Assembly: GCA_900547455.1 (NCBI GenBank)
Contig: URGV01000003.1
Location: 1-64,000 of the forward strand
Direction of reading: 5' to 3'
Origin: an uncultured Oscillospiraceae bacterium
GTDB taxonomy: Bacteria; Bacillota; Clostridia; Oscillospirales; Ruminococcaceae
Length of the DNA stretch: 64,000 nt
The first letter of the stretch is position 1. Each line of letters starts with the position of its first letter. Shown piece after piece: positions 1 through 7,941 of the stretch. The position numbers were made by a program, and so were the translations under genes. Under the pieces are notes generated by a model. That model worked only from the letters and a program-made list of their open reading frames with translations. It made no database searches and was not told where the DNA came from.

Positions 1-240
1 GCCCTTGGCGCGCCTTTGGTGACTTTCCCCGCGTCGGGAAAGTCCCCCGGGGTGGAGGGGCGGAGCGCCCTCCTCACAGGGGAGTGCAGAGGGGGCTGCG
101 CCCCCTCGCATCGTCAGGCCCGGGGTCGGAGGGGCGGAGCGCCCTCCTCATTGGGAACAGGGACTGCCGTCCCGCAAAAACCCCAGGGTGAAGGGGCGCA
201 GCGCCCTCCAAACTGGGGAGCGCAGAGGGGCTCCCCTCAC
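1..240. repeat. GC-rich dispersed intergenic repeat cluster
   Basis: No credible gene is seen here. The stretch holds two exact copies of the 20-mer GGAGGGGCGGAGCGCCCTCC (54-73 and 128-147) and a diverged third (about 190-210). Two more exact copies occur in opposite orientation at 22218-22237 and 28283-28302. The flanking inverted gactttc/gaaagtc sequence also recurs with them, so this is an intergenic repeat family and not coding sequence. Confidence 0.7.
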
Positions 241-259
241 ATAAAAACAAAAACAATCC

Positions 260-288
260 TTGATTCCTCCGCCGGTCTGCGGTATACT
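260..288 (+). promoter_or_regulatory. Promoter of map
   Basis: A -35 box TTGATT (260-265) and a -10 box TATACT (283-288) are separated by 17 bases, about 29 bases before the map start codon. This is a near-consensus housekeeping sigma promoter. Confidence 0.6.
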
Positions 289-316
289 GAAAAAAAAGAA
301 AATAGGAGGAATCACC

Positions 317-1213
317 ATGTCCGAAAAAAAACTGGGCCGCAACGATCCCTGCTGGTGCGGCAGCCAGAAAAAATATAAACATTGCCATATGGACTTCGAT
401 GAGAAGATCGACCACTTCCGCCGCGAGGGCCACACCGTGCCCAAACGCGCGATGATCAAAACTCCCGAACAGATCGAGGGCATCCGCCAGAGCAGCAAAA
501 TCAACATCGCCGTTCTCGACCTGGTGGCACAGAAGATTCACCCCGGCATGAGCACCGGGGAGATCGACCGCATCGTCCACGACGAGACCATTCGCCTCGG
601 CGGCATCCCGGCCCCGTTAAACTATGAGGGCTTTCCCAAGAGCGTGTGCACCTCGGTCAATGAACAGGTCTGCCACGGCATTCCCTCGGACAAGATCATC
701 CTCAAGGAGGGCGACATCGTCAACGTCGACGTCTCCACCATCTACAACGGCTACTACTCCGACTCCTCCCGTATGTTCTGCATCGGGCAGGTCAGCGAGG
801 AAGCCGAAAAGCTGGTGCGGGTAGCCAAGGAGTGCGTCGAGCTCGGCCTCAAGGAGGTCAAACCCTGGGGCTTTCTGGGCGACATTGCGCAGGTAATCTC
901 CGACCATGCCCATCAAAACGGCTACACCATCGTGCGGGAGATCGGCGGCCACGGCGTGGGGCTGCAGTTCCACGAGGACCCATGGGTCGGCTACGTCGGC
1001 AAGCGGGGCACCGACATGCTGTTGGCGCCGGGGATGGTGTTCACCATCGAGCCGATGGTCAATCAAGGCAGCTACCACGTCAAGATGGATTCCAACGCCG
1101 CCACCGAGGTGGAGCGCGACTGGATTGTACTGACCAGCGACGGCAAGCTCTCCGCCCAGTGGGAGATCACCGTCGCCGTCACCGAGGACGGTGCAGAGGT
1201 ATTGACCTATTAG
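317..1213 (+). CDS. map: Methionine aminopeptidase with N-terminal SEC-C motif
   Basis: Type I methionine aminopeptidase, which removes the initiator Met from nascent proteins in the cytosol. The 298-residue protein starts with a SEC-C zinc motif (CxC...HC at about residues 12-23), as in the long clostridial/MetAP1c forms that may use it to dock at the ribosome. The five metal ligands of the fold are present at about D138, D149, H212, E245 and E283, and H119 is the usual substrate-contact His. The ATG at 317 follows AGGAGG at a good distance, whereas the in-frame start at 260 lies in the promoter. It is monocistronic, convergent with the cas operon, and ends in a strong terminator. Confidence 0.95.
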   Translation: MSEKKLGRNDPCWCGSQKKYKHCHMDFDEKIDHFRREGHTVPKRAMIKTPEQIEGIRQSSKINIAVLDLVAQKIHPGMSTGEIDRIVHDETIRLGGIPAPLNYEGFPKSVCTSVNEQVCHGIPSDKIILKEGDIVNVDVSTIYNGYYSDSSRMFCIGQVSEEAEKLVRVAKECVELGLKEVKPWGFLGDIAQVISDHAHQNGYTIVREIGGHGVGLQFHEDPWVGYVGKRGTDMLLAPGMVFTIEPMVNQGSYHVKMDSNAATEVERDWIVLTSDGKLSAQWEITVAVTEDGAEVLTY

Positions 1214-1217
1214 TTTT

Positions 1218-1251
1218 AAAAAGAGGGAGACCTTCTGGTCTCCCTCTTTTT
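1218..1251. terminator. Bidirectional terminator between map and cas7
   Basis: A 15-bp perfect hairpin with arms AAAAAGAGGGAGACC and its complement and a TTCT loop carries a T-run on both strands. It can end map on the + strand and the cas operon on the - strand. Confidence 0.9.
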
Positions 1252-1294
1252 GTTATCTCACCGGCATGGAGGAGCGGCGTTCCTGTCGGGCCGC

Positions 1295-2140
1295 TTAATA
1301 TTCGCTATAAACCTCCACTTCCAATCCGGGCAGCTCATCGCAGGTGATGGTGTAGTCCTCCACATCGCGCGGAAAATCGACCTTCTTCTCGACATGAAGC
1401 AGGCGGTGTACCTTGGCGGAGGCGTACTGGCCGTTTCTGCAATTGTGTTTCCACCAGTACAGCTGCAGCACCTCCATACTGCCGTCCGGGCGTGCCGACG
1501 AAGCGTCATTTTCAAACAAGGTGCGCAGAGCCTCCTTTAAGAGCGCGGCGTCCTCCTCACTGAATCCTGTCTTTTCCGCCAGCTGGCAGTTGATGCTGCC
1601 GAAGGTGGTGTAGAGCGCAAATCCCACCCGGTGCTTGGAGCCCATGGTGTCGCTGGATTTTTTGCTTCCGGTTATGCTGTTAACGCTCTTGGTGATTTGC
1701 AGGCTGTCAATCGTGATTGGGTCCACACTGAATGCCGGGTGGATGGACACAGGTCCCCGGATCCCCACCGAGACCTCATCGTCCTTAAAAGCAAACACCT
1801 GTCCAAAACTGCGCACGTCCATCCATGTCTCGCAGGCCGCCTTGGCATACGCTTCCCGATTCTTGGCCTTGGTGGCCGCCGACAAAGCCGGGCAGGCATC
1901 GGCTCGCTCCTTGAGACTGTGGAACCCATCGTTTCGACGGTCATCCGACTGGACAAAGACGCTGGCGCCCAGGTCCATCAGGCGGTTGCGGATCTTCCGC
2001 TTGAGACAAACGTCCGAAATTTCGCCGTATCCTTCATAGGTCTCGCGCGGGCGATTGCCGTTGAGGGGATCGCCGTTTGGGTTGGCGTGGTGCACCGCGA
2101 TTACCAGGGCAAAATCAATTTTGTTCTGCAATATTTCCAT
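1295..2140 (-). CDS. cas7: Type I-C CRISPR backbone protein Cas7 (Csd2)
   Basis: Cas7 of type I-C, the repeated backbone subunit of Cascade that coats the crRNA. The 281-residue length and the N-terminal signature (ALVIAVHHANPNGDPLNGNRP) are typical of Csd2 (the Cas7 RAMP fold with the HxNxNGDP strand). The middle carries the glycine-rich KHRVGFALYTTFGSINCQL region. The start has AAAGGAGG at 8-9 bases. It is the last gene of the operon, 14 bases after cas8c. In most I-C loci cas4-cas1-cas2 follow here; instead the sequence runs into a terminator and the convergent map gene. Confidence 0.95.
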   Translation of the reverse strand: MEILQNKIDFALVIAVHHANPNGDPLNGNRPRETYEGYGEISDVCLKRKIRNRLMDLGASVFVQSDDRRNDGFHSLKERADACPALSAATKAKNREAYAKAACETWMDVRSFGQVFAFKDDEVSVGIRGPVSIHPAFSVDPITIDSLQITKSVNSITGSKKSSDTMGSKHRVGFALYTTFGSINCQLAEKTGFSEEDAALLKEALRTLFENDASSARPDGSMEVLQLYWWKHNCRNGQYASAKVHRLLHVEKKVDFPRDVEDYTITCDELPGLEVEVYSEY

Positions 2141-2154
2141 CAGTAGCTCCTCCT

Positions 2155-2574
2155 TTATTCCTGCTCAACAGGGCTTGTCTCTGTCTCTGCTTTTTGGTCT
2201 CCCGATTTGGAAGCCGCATCTTTAAAAAAGGCCTGCCGCTGGCTGGCGTACCCCAGCAGATACAGCTCGGTCAAGGGCCGATCGTTAAACTCTTCCAGCG
2301 GAATCCGGTCAATCAATCGAAGCATCAGGTCATTCTCATCGATCTTCCCCTTTGCCTTAATCAGCGATTCCAGGTAGGGCTCCAGCTGCTTGCGCAGCAA
2401 GGCAAGCGTCCTGGCCGGATGCTTTGTATAGGCCACCTCATAGCGCAGAGCGTTGGTGGGGCGGACATTTTTTTCTCCCTTCAGGTAGGCGGCATACTGC
2501 TCCAGCTGTTCCGCGCAGGCCAGAATGCGGCCGAACAGGTAGCTGCGGTCACGACAGGTTTCGTCAAGGGCCAT
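2155..2574 (-). CDS. cas11: Internal in-frame Cas11 small subunit of cas8c
   Basis: The C-terminal 139 codons of cas8c have their own perfect ribosome site, AAGGAGG at 2583-2589, 8 bases before an ATG at 2572-2574. Type I-C (and I-D/I-B) Cas8/Cas10d genes are known to make the small Cascade subunit Cas11 by such internal initiation, and a product of about 15-16 kDa from the Cas8c C-terminus is the expected one. The product would be helical and would line the Cascade belly with two copies. The position and quality of the site are seen directly; that it is used is inferred. Confidence 0.75.
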   Translation of the reverse strand: MALDETCRDRSYLFGRILACAEQLEQYAAYLKGEKNVRPTNALRYEVAYTKHPARTLALLRKQLEPYLESLIKAKGKIDENDLMLRLIDRIPLEEFNDRPLTELYLLGYASQRQAFFKDAASKSGDQKAETETSPVEQE

Positions 2575-4272
2575 CGTATATTCCTCCTTCAAATTCCGGT
2601 GATAATATCCTCGTATCAGGGCGCAGGCGATGCTGCGGTTTTTGTTCGCCTCCCAGGGCTTCAGGGCAATGCCGTTGGAGGCCCGGTGCGCCGCCGCCAG
2701 CATAATATCCTTCGGAAACTTCCGCCGCTCGGTAATGCAGGGCATCAGGCGCTCGATGGTGTGCTGCTTGAGCTTTTTGTCCACCTTGGCGCCGTAGGCA
2801 GCCGTCACAATGTCAGCCGGCGCGGGCGCGCCTTCAAAAGCCAGGGGAGTCCATTCTTCCTTTCCGTTTTTCCAGGTTCGCAGCTTGCGGTAACGCAGCT
2901 CCCATTGGAACGTCGTATGCCAGTCGACGATGTTGTCCATCAGGCGGGAGCCCTGCAGCTCCCGATAGTAGCAAACAGACAGCCGTCCCGGCGTTGCGGA
3001 GTCCAGGATGATCACACTGATTTTACTGTACGGTGTCAGGACAGCTCGGTACCCCTGCACAACCTTGTTGAACGCCGCGGCAAATTTCTCCCTCGTCCTG
3101 GGAATCCCCTCAACCACGCTGTCAACGCTCTCTTGCAGATTTTCCTCTTGGTCCAGGTTGTCGGCATCTGCATCCTCTGCGTTCTCGCCGTTGTATCCTC
3201 TCTCCGTTTCCGCATTCCCCTGATCCGGCTCGCTGCATGTGCGCTCCTCCTGGCTGTCGTAATCTTCCTCCATGCCATCCATACCCTTCAGGCTTTTGCG
3301 GCCGCAGGCAATGAAGTCGCAGGTATCGGTCTCAACCGGCGGGACAGGCTCGTTCTCGGTTCCCCAAACCAGGATGGACTGGCTGCCGTTTTGCACTCCC
3401 TGCCGCCCTATCAGCCAGCGAAGGGCACTGTGCGCCTTCTGCGTTGTCTCATACCCGATGGAGAGCGCCTCCTGCGCGGTGCGGAAGCGGCCGCGGAAGG
3501 TAAAATTGTTTTTGTCATTGCTGGAAATCAGTTTCGCCCGGTCGGCAGCATTTCGGATTTTGTAGGGACTCAGCAGAGAAACCGGCATCTCTTTGCCCTG
3601 CACATAACACACCCCGACATCTTCCAAGGTGGAAAGATAATAGCCGGTATAGCTGTCCCAGACCGCCGGGTCCTCAGAAAGATCTTTGCCGCTCACCCGA
3701 AAGCGGACAAAGGTTTCAAACTGGTCGCCGTTTGTCAGGGAATGGAAAATTTCGGGCGCCTCCTCCTTTTTACCGTTCCACTTTTTGAGCAGGTGGCCCT
3801 CCTCATCCGCAAAGAGGATCCCCTCGTCGACCAGATCCCGGATCAGACGCCTTTTTTTCAGGTAGACAAGGACAGCCCGCACCGATTCTAAGCCGAACGG
3901 CGAATCGCACCAGGCCTGCAGCTGGGCGATGTACTCCTCCCACATCTGCTTTTTGCTGCCGCCCCATTCTGTGTAATCCCCTGCAATGTATTGCAGCTTG
4001 TCCACCAGCGGATGGGCAACCGCTTTGGAGGTGCGGGATAAAGACTCCTCGGTACAGGGAATCACGGTGGTCATCTCTTTGCCGCAAAGAACATTCGCTG
4101 TGAGAAATTCACCGGCCTCTGAAAGGATCAGCTCCACGTTGACCTTCTGGGTAGTATGGGCCACCGGCAGCAGCACCGGGGCATCCCACCCGTACCGTAT
4201 GGAAGCGGAGGGCTTTCCCACGTGCGGCAAATTTTTTTCATACACCTGATAGCATCGCTCAAGCCATCCCAT
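2155..4272 (-). CDS. cas8c: Type I-C Cascade large subunit Cas8c (Csd1)
   Basis: Large subunit of the type I-C Cascade, which reads the PAM and opens the target. The sequence follows the Csd1 family: N-terminal [22 protein letters not shown], a [16 protein letters not shown] strand near residue 185, [10 protein letters not shown] near 300, and a helical C-terminus that doubles as Cas11. At 705 residues it is longer than the usual 570-620. The surplus is an acidic, low-complexity stretch at about residues 332-388. The start has AGGAGGT at 8 bases and overlaps the end of cas5 by 14 bases, so the two genes are probably translationally coupled. Confidence 0.95.
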   Translation of the reverse strand: MGWLERCYQVYEKNLPHVGKPSASIRYGWDAPVLLPVAHTTQKVNVELILSEAGEFLTANVLCGKEMTTVIPCTEESLSRTSKAVAHPLVDKLQYIAGDYTEWGGSKKQMWEEYIAQLQAWCDSPFGLESVRAVLVYLKKRRLIRDLVDEGILFADEEGHLLKKWNGKKEEAPEIFHSLTNGDQFETFVRFRVSGKDLSEDPAVWDSYTGYYLSTLEDVGVCYVQGKEMPVSLLSPYKIRNAADRAKLISSNDKNNFTFRGRFRTAQEALSIGYETTQKAHSALRWLIGRQGVQNGSQSILVWGTENEPVPPVETDTCDFIACGRKSLKGMDGMEEDYDSQEERTCSEPDQGNAETERGYNGENAEDADADNLDQEENLQESVDSVVEGIPRTREKFAAAFNKVVQGYRAVLTPYSKISVIILDSATPGRLSVCYYRELQGSRLMDNIVDWHTTFQWELRYRKLRTWKNGKEEWTPLAFEGAPAPADIVTAAYGAKVDKKLKQHTIERLMPCITERRKFPKDIMLAAAHRASNGIALKPWEANKNRSIACALIRGYYHRNLKEEYTMALDETCRDRSYLFGRILACAEQLEQYAAYLKGEKNVRPTNALRYEVAYTKHPARTLALLRKQLEPYLESLIKAKGKIDENDLMLRLIDRIPLEEFNDRPLTELYLLGYASQRQAFFKDAASKSGDQKAETETSPVEQE

Positions 4273-4990
4273 CCTGTTTCACCTCCTGATACAGGACGTC
4301 GCAGCCCTGCATATTTTCCCCCAGCACAAACGATTTGGTTCGCTGTTTGTGGATGGGTCGGATCACCGGACAGTCTTCCGGCCGGATAAACCGGATCACG
4401 CCGTCCTGCATGACAGGGCGCCACAGCCGCTCGCTCATCTGGCCGCTGCCGTCCTCGTCCGCATAGGTAATGCCGTGGAGCATCAATCCAAAATCGACGG
4501 GCGGCGTGCCGTCGTAAGCCCCGGGGCCTTGTCCAAATTCACAGGGCTCCACATACCCCTGGCACTCCCGTGTCCCCAGAAAAATGTCCCGCCGCCCGCC
4601 GCGCTCCAGCATCCGTTTGGCAATAAAATAGTGCTTGTTCTCGTTACGGTCGTCACTCAAATCTGCCCTGTGCAGATTCCACTCAAAGTGCGCCTTGATC
4701 TGGTAGGAGACGTCGACCAGATAGGTGTAGATCGAGAGATCGTTGCTGCCATCGTTATACCGGATAGGCCGGATGCCCTTGGATTCGGTCTCGATGGGAT
4801 TCATGACACGGATTGCGTCCGGCACCCAGATGAATGTAGGTTTCCAATACACGCTTTCCAGAATTCCCTTCACCGCCTGGTAGGTCGGAACCGGATAGCT
4901 GTGCTTCTCTCCTCCTACACGCGTTACGGGGTCGCTGAACAGAGCATACCGTCCCCAAAGACGCAGGGTAATCGTGTTGCTGTACTGCAA
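4259..4990 (-). CDS. cas5: Type I-C crRNA endonuclease Cas5d
   Basis: Cas5d (Cas5c) of type I-C. Since I-C has no Cas6, this protein cuts the repeat hairpins of pre-crRNA and stays on the 5' handle in Cascade. The 243 residues begin with the RAMP strand [16 protein letters not shown], followed by the family's [21 protein letters not shown] block and the [17 protein letters not shown] block. The start codon is TTG at 4988-4990 behind GGGGGAG; no ATG fits. It lies 46 bases after cas3 and overlaps cas8c by 14 bases. Confidence 0.93.
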   Translation of the reverse strand: MQYSNTITLRLWGRYALFSDPVTRVGGEKHSYPVPTYQAVKGILESVYWKPTFIWVPDAIRVMNPIETESKGIRPIRYNDGSNDLSIYTYLVDVSYQIKAHFEWNLHRADLSDDRNENKHYFIAKRMLERGGRRDIFLGTRECQGYVEPCEFGQGPGAYDGTPPVDFGLMLHGITYADEDGSGQMSERLWRPVMQDGVIRFIRPEDCPVIRPIHKQRTKSFVLGENMQGCDVLYQEVKQDGMA

Positions 4991-5036
4991 GAGAAATCTC
5001 CCCCTTTCTTAAAAATGCGATGATGCACTGACAAAA

Positions 5037-7427
5037 TCAGTCCTGGCAGACCGGCTCAAGGGAAAGGCCCTTGTGCGCATCATAATACTTTTTCGGCAAA
5101 ACCAGCGCGGCGCCGTCCAGAACGGTATGCAGCACATTTCGCAGTTGTTTATATTCGGACTGGCTGATAGAAACTGTATAGGCCTGCAGCTCCCGCAGCA
5201 GGGCGGCATCCGCCAACCCTGACTGCAGCGCAAGCAGTTTTTCTTCTCCCTTTCCATAGGGCACAAGCACCGGAACGGTCTCGTCCGGGATGGCTGCAAA
5301 AGCCTTCTCCGCCGTACCAAAAGCCTGGCAGAGATCCTTCTGATTCTCCATCACCTTGCCGCTTCCCAGAAAGGCAGAAAGGCCCTGTCGGTTGCTCGTC
5401 AACAGATCCACCATCGTGGTGGAGATGTTGCCCTTCCCTGAAACCGGATATTTCATTTCCAATTTGTTGATTGTGAGATCATAATACCGTTTGTAATATT
5501 CCTGAATCATCTCGGGAGAGAGCAGGTCCTCCCCCTCCTTCAGCCCCGCCAGCAGCTCGCGGGTGATTCTTCGGCCCTTCTGAATCTCCGGCAGTCCGCT
5601 CAAATCTTCTCCCCTGCACTCAATCAGGTAAAGCGGGCTGCACGCTCCTTCCGCATTCCGGTTGTCGCGGCCGGCAGCCTGGACGATGCTGGGCAGGCCG
5701 GCTATGGCGCGAAGCACGCTGGAAAAGCTGAGATCGACACCCGCTTCAAACAGCTGGGTGCTGACACAGATCAGAGGCAAACCGGCGTTGAGGCGCTCGG
5801 TGATCTGCTTCAGCACATCCTCCCGGTGGCGCGAGCAAAGGCGGGTGGTCACACAGTAGAGGGCAGTTTCCTGCGGGACAAGCGGCTTGAGCGCATCGTA
5901 GAGCCTGTTGACCATCTTTTTGGTATTGAGAATGACGAGGATGCTGCGCTTTTCTTTTTGCAGGTCCACCAGAAAATTGGCAATTTCCGGGATGGTCATT
6001 CCTCCCTTCACCGCCGGCGGGATAATTCGTGTCCGCTTGAGCTCTCGGAAAAATCGCTGGTAATCCGGTACCAAATCGGCCTGGGGAGAAAAAATCAAGG
6101 GGTATTCCACCTGGGCAAGGGCAGGCTGTGTCGCTGTGCACAGAACAATCGTGCAGTCAAACAGGCGCGCGAGTGTGTTCAGCGCCAGATTGAGCAGGCA
6201 GGTGTGCTGCAAGGGCAGTGCCTGCACCTCATCCAATAAAAGTACCGAACCGGCCAGTGCAGAAAAGCGGCGGACATCCTGCAAGGGCGCTGCGAACAGG
6301 GCGTTGAGCAGCTGAACCACGGTGGTGCAAATCACCGGTTTCCCTCTCCAGCGTTCACTGCAGGCAAGCCACTTTTCCTGCTTACCCTTTTCATCCTGCT
6401 CAAACAGGACATCGGAATGATGCTCCAGGACATGCTCCTCCCCAAGTGCCTCACGAATATGGTTCGCGTTCTGGTGAACGACGGACTTGTAGGGAGCAAA
6501 GTAAAACAGGCGCTGGACGTTCAGCCGCTTGGCCATTTGGAGGCCAAACCTCACCGCAGAGTAGGTTTTTCCTCCTCCCGTTGGCACACAGAGGCGGTAG
6601 ACACCTGCCGGAAGGCTCTGTCCCGCCTGCAGACATTGATTGGAAATCTCCTGCCGCAGCAAGTCGATAGGGCGCTCCGCCTTCAGGGATTTGACAAACC
6701 TCTCCATCCGCTCTGCAAGCAGATCCCAGTTAGCCTGTCGCTGCTCATCCGAGGGAGGCGTCGGCAGCGGGATGCCATTCATAAAGCAGGCCGTATCGAC
6801 GCAGTCGGCGTCCCGCAAAGCACTCAAGAGAAACCGCTGGACCAGCCCCAGGCCAAACAGCTTCGCATCTGTGCGCTGTTTCGTCCCCACTTCTTCCGGC
6901 AGGATGAGCTCTGCTCTTTCTTCAATGCAAGAGAGTTCCTCACTCGCCTCTCGGAGAAGCTTTTCTACTTCTTCCTCACTGCAGCATTCTGAAAAGAAGG
7001 CTGCGATGCTTTCTGGATAGAGAGAGTTTGCCGGCTTTGAGTACATCTGCTCCAGCCATGGCTGCCTGCCATCCAATGATATATAATCATTGCGGCCGCT
7101 GTGGTGACAGCCGATGGCAAGGGAGATGAGCTGACCGGTCAAACGGTATTTTTCTTTACAATGCTCCCAGATGTAGCGCATGCCCGTGGAGGAGTGGTTG
7201 ACTCTTTCCTTAGTCCCCTCCTCAAGGTGGATCTGTCCCGGCTCACTGGACTTGCCCCCATCATGCGGCAAGCTAGCTACTTCTCCTGTTTTGGACAGGT
7301 TGGCAACCCGACAGTTCTCGCTGCAAAATACTGCCACATTTCTGCTGTGCTCTTTCAGCGACTGGGTCGCAATGACTTCACCAGTACTGTGATCCCTCCT
7401 AACATGGGCAATCAATTGCTTTTCCAT
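5037..7427 (-). CDS. cas3: CRISPR-associated nuclease-helicase Cas3 (type I-C)
   Basis: Cas3 degrades DNA recruited by Cascade. The 796-residue protein has an N-terminal HD nuclease domain (H26, H55-D56 in LPHDGGK, H78, H108-H109) and an SF2 helicase. The helicase shows Walker A VPTGGGKT at 281-288, DEVQ at 399-402, motif III CTATQPAL at about 430 and a motif VI-like QAAGRDNR. All catalytic residues visible are intact. An ATG at 7425-7427 follows AAGGGG by 8 bases; a TTG one codon upstream is the alternative. It is the first gene of the operon, with its own strong promoter. Confidence 0.95.
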   Translation of the reverse strand: MEKQLIAHVRRDHSTGEVIATQSLKEHSRNVAVFCSENCRVANLSKTGEVASLPHDGGKSSEPGQIHLEEGTKERVNHSSTGMRYIWEHCKEKYRLTGQLISLAIGCHHSGRNDYISLDGRQPWLEQMYSKPANSLYPESIAAFFSECCSEEEVEKLLREASEELSCIEERAELILPEEVGTKQRTDAKLFGLGLVQRFLLSALRDADCVDTACFMNGIPLPTPPSDEQRQANWDLLAERMERFVKSLKAERPIDLLRQEISNQCLQAGQSLPAGVYRLCVPTGGGKTYSAVRFGLQMAKRLNVQRLFYFAPYKSVVHQNANHIREALGEEHVLEHHSDVLFEQDEKGKQEKWLACSERWRGKPVICTTVVQLLNALFAAPLQDVRRFSALAGSVLLLDEVQALPLQHTCLLNLALNTLARLFDCTIVLCTATQPALAQVEYPLIFSPQADLVPDYQRFFRELKRTRIIPPAVKGGMTIPEIANFLVDLQKEKRSILVILNTKKMVNRLYDALKPLVPQETALYCVTTRLCSRHREDVLKQITERLNAGLPLICVSTQLFEAGVDLSFSSVLRAIAGLPSIVQAAGRDNRNAEGACSPLYLIECRGEDLSGLPEIQKGRRITRELLAGLKEGEDLLSPEMIQEYYKRYYDLTINKLEMKYPVSGKGNISTTMVDLLTSNRQGLSAFLGSGKVMENQKDLCQAFGTAEKAFAAIPDETVPVLVPYGKGEEKLLALQSGLADAALLRELQAYTVSISQSEYKQLRNVLHTVLDGAALVLPKKYYDAHKGLSLEPVCQD

Positions 7428-7450
7428 CAAGTAGGCCCCTTTTCTATTTT

Positions 7451-7465
7451 ATTTATTTAAGTGAA
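7451..7465 (+). promoter_or_regulatory. 15-base target of crRNA-like guide in cas leader
   Basis: ATTTATTTAAGTGAA here is identical to 7612-7626, the bases that directly follow the degenerate repeat handle of the divergent small RNA. The identity begins exactly at the handle boundary and is preceded by TTT (type I-C PAM is usually TTC). The site lies about 10-25 bases downstream of the predicted cas transcription start and just ahead of the cas3 ribosome site. A Cascade complex bound here would block the operon. The function is inferred. Confidence 0.5.
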
Positions 7466-7481
7466 AAATATCATCAATCCT

Positions 7482-7510
7482 ATGTTAACAAAAAGATCAT
7501 CATTTGTCAA
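7482..7510 (-). promoter_or_regulatory. Promoter of the cas operon
   Basis: Reading the minus strand, the consensus -35 TTGACA (7505-7510) and -10 TAACAT (7482-7487) have a 17-base spacer. Transcription would start near 7475, about 50 bases before the cas3 ATG. Confidence 0.75.
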
Positions 7511-7537
7511 GTCAAATAGCCTTCAATAAAAAAAGGA

Positions 7538-7566
7538 TTGAAAAAAAACTCCAAACCATGTATACT
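7538..7566 (+). promoter_or_regulatory. Divergent promoter of small RNA upstream of cas3
   Basis: A -35 TTGAAA (7538-7543) and a -10 TATACT (7561-7566) with a 17-base spacer drive rightward transcription from about 7573. That start is immediately at the degenerate CRISPR-repeat hairpin. No protein gene lies downstream within reach. Confidence 0.65.
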
Positions 7567-7572
7567 ACCAAT

Positions 7573-7685
7573 TGACATCTTCCATCACAACAAGGAGATG
7601 TGGATAGAAAAATTTATTTAAGTGAATTAGGTACTGCCCTAGCGGGAAGAAGATGCAGCAAAATGTATCTTCTTCCCGCTCTTTC
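7573..7685 (+). ncRNA. Putative crRNA-like Cas-regulating RNA (CreR-like)
   Basis: The transcript would begin with a hairpin, CATCT(T)CC (7576-7583) paired with GGAGATG (7594-7600). It is followed by TGGATAGAAAA (7601-7611), which resembles the 3' handle of type I-C repeats (TGGATTGAAAT) with 2 changes. The next 15 bases (7612-7626) match the cas leader at 7451-7465 exactly. The RNA ends in a perfect 14-bp hairpin (7641-7680). Degenerate repeat plus short guide against the cas promoter is the layout of the CreR/CreA type RNAs reported for other CRISPR types. Here it stands beside a type I-C operon with no array. Sequence features are seen; transcription, processing and repression are inferred. 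Confidence 0.5.
7641..7680 (+). terminator. Perfect 14-bp hairpin ending the small RNA
   Basis: AGCGGGAAGAAGAT (7641-7654) pairs perfectly with 7667-7680 around a 12-base loop and is followed by ctttct. The T-run is weak, so it may be a terminator, a 3'-protecting stem, or a replacement for a second repeat. Confidence 0.55.
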
Positions 7686-7762
7686 TGTAAAAGCAAAATT
7701 TTTCTCTCCCTCTCCTTTCGGTGCTACAGAAATATCCGTTCGACAAAACTCGGGGCAAAAAT

Positions 7763-7811
7763 AAAAGACCGACTTGTGCACACACATTTTAACGTGGCAA
7801 ATCGGTCTTTT
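7763..7811. repeat. Dispersed palindrome, copy 1
   Basis: Arms AAAAGACCGACTTG (7763-7776) and CAAATCGGTCTTTT (7798-7811) form a 14-bp stem with one mismatch and T-runs on both strands. The same arms recur at 28449-28497 around a different loop. It may act as a terminator, and it behaves like a REP-type intergenic element. Confidence 0.6.
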
Positions 7812-7903
7812 GTTGTGGCTTAAGGTAGCTTGGGTGCAAGCGTCAGCGAAGCACCCAATGGAATCTTCTCGTCACATCACAAAACACCTCCCCGGAGGGG
7901 AGA
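7812..7903. other. Intergenic stretch, small hairpin only
   Basis: No gene is seen. It contains an 8-bp inverted repeat TTGGGTGC/GCACCCAA (7830-7837 and 7851-7858). The GC-rich sequence before the HTH gene's terminator has no recognised function. Confidence 0.4.
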
Positions 7904-7941
7904 AAAAAAGGTGAAACTCTTCATCGAGTTTCACCTTTTTT
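7904..7941. terminator. Terminator overlapping the HTH gene stop
   Basis: A 16-bp hairpin (AAAAAGGTGAAACTC arm, loop ttcatc) carries T-runs on both strands. It overlaps the stop codon (7931-7933) of the HTH gene. Confidence 0.85.

Noticed and set aside
16..580. Overlapping ORFs at the left edge
   Set aside because: They lie in the dispersed GC-rich repeats or antisense to map, and the peptides repeat the translation of the 20-mer repeat.
7598..7621. Seven-codon mini-ORF after AAGGAG (M-W-I-E-K-F-I) as a CreT-type toxin
   Set aside because: The ATG touches the Shine-Dalgarno with no spacer, and the same bases form the repeat-like hairpin and handle, which explains them better. No tandem rare codons follow the start.
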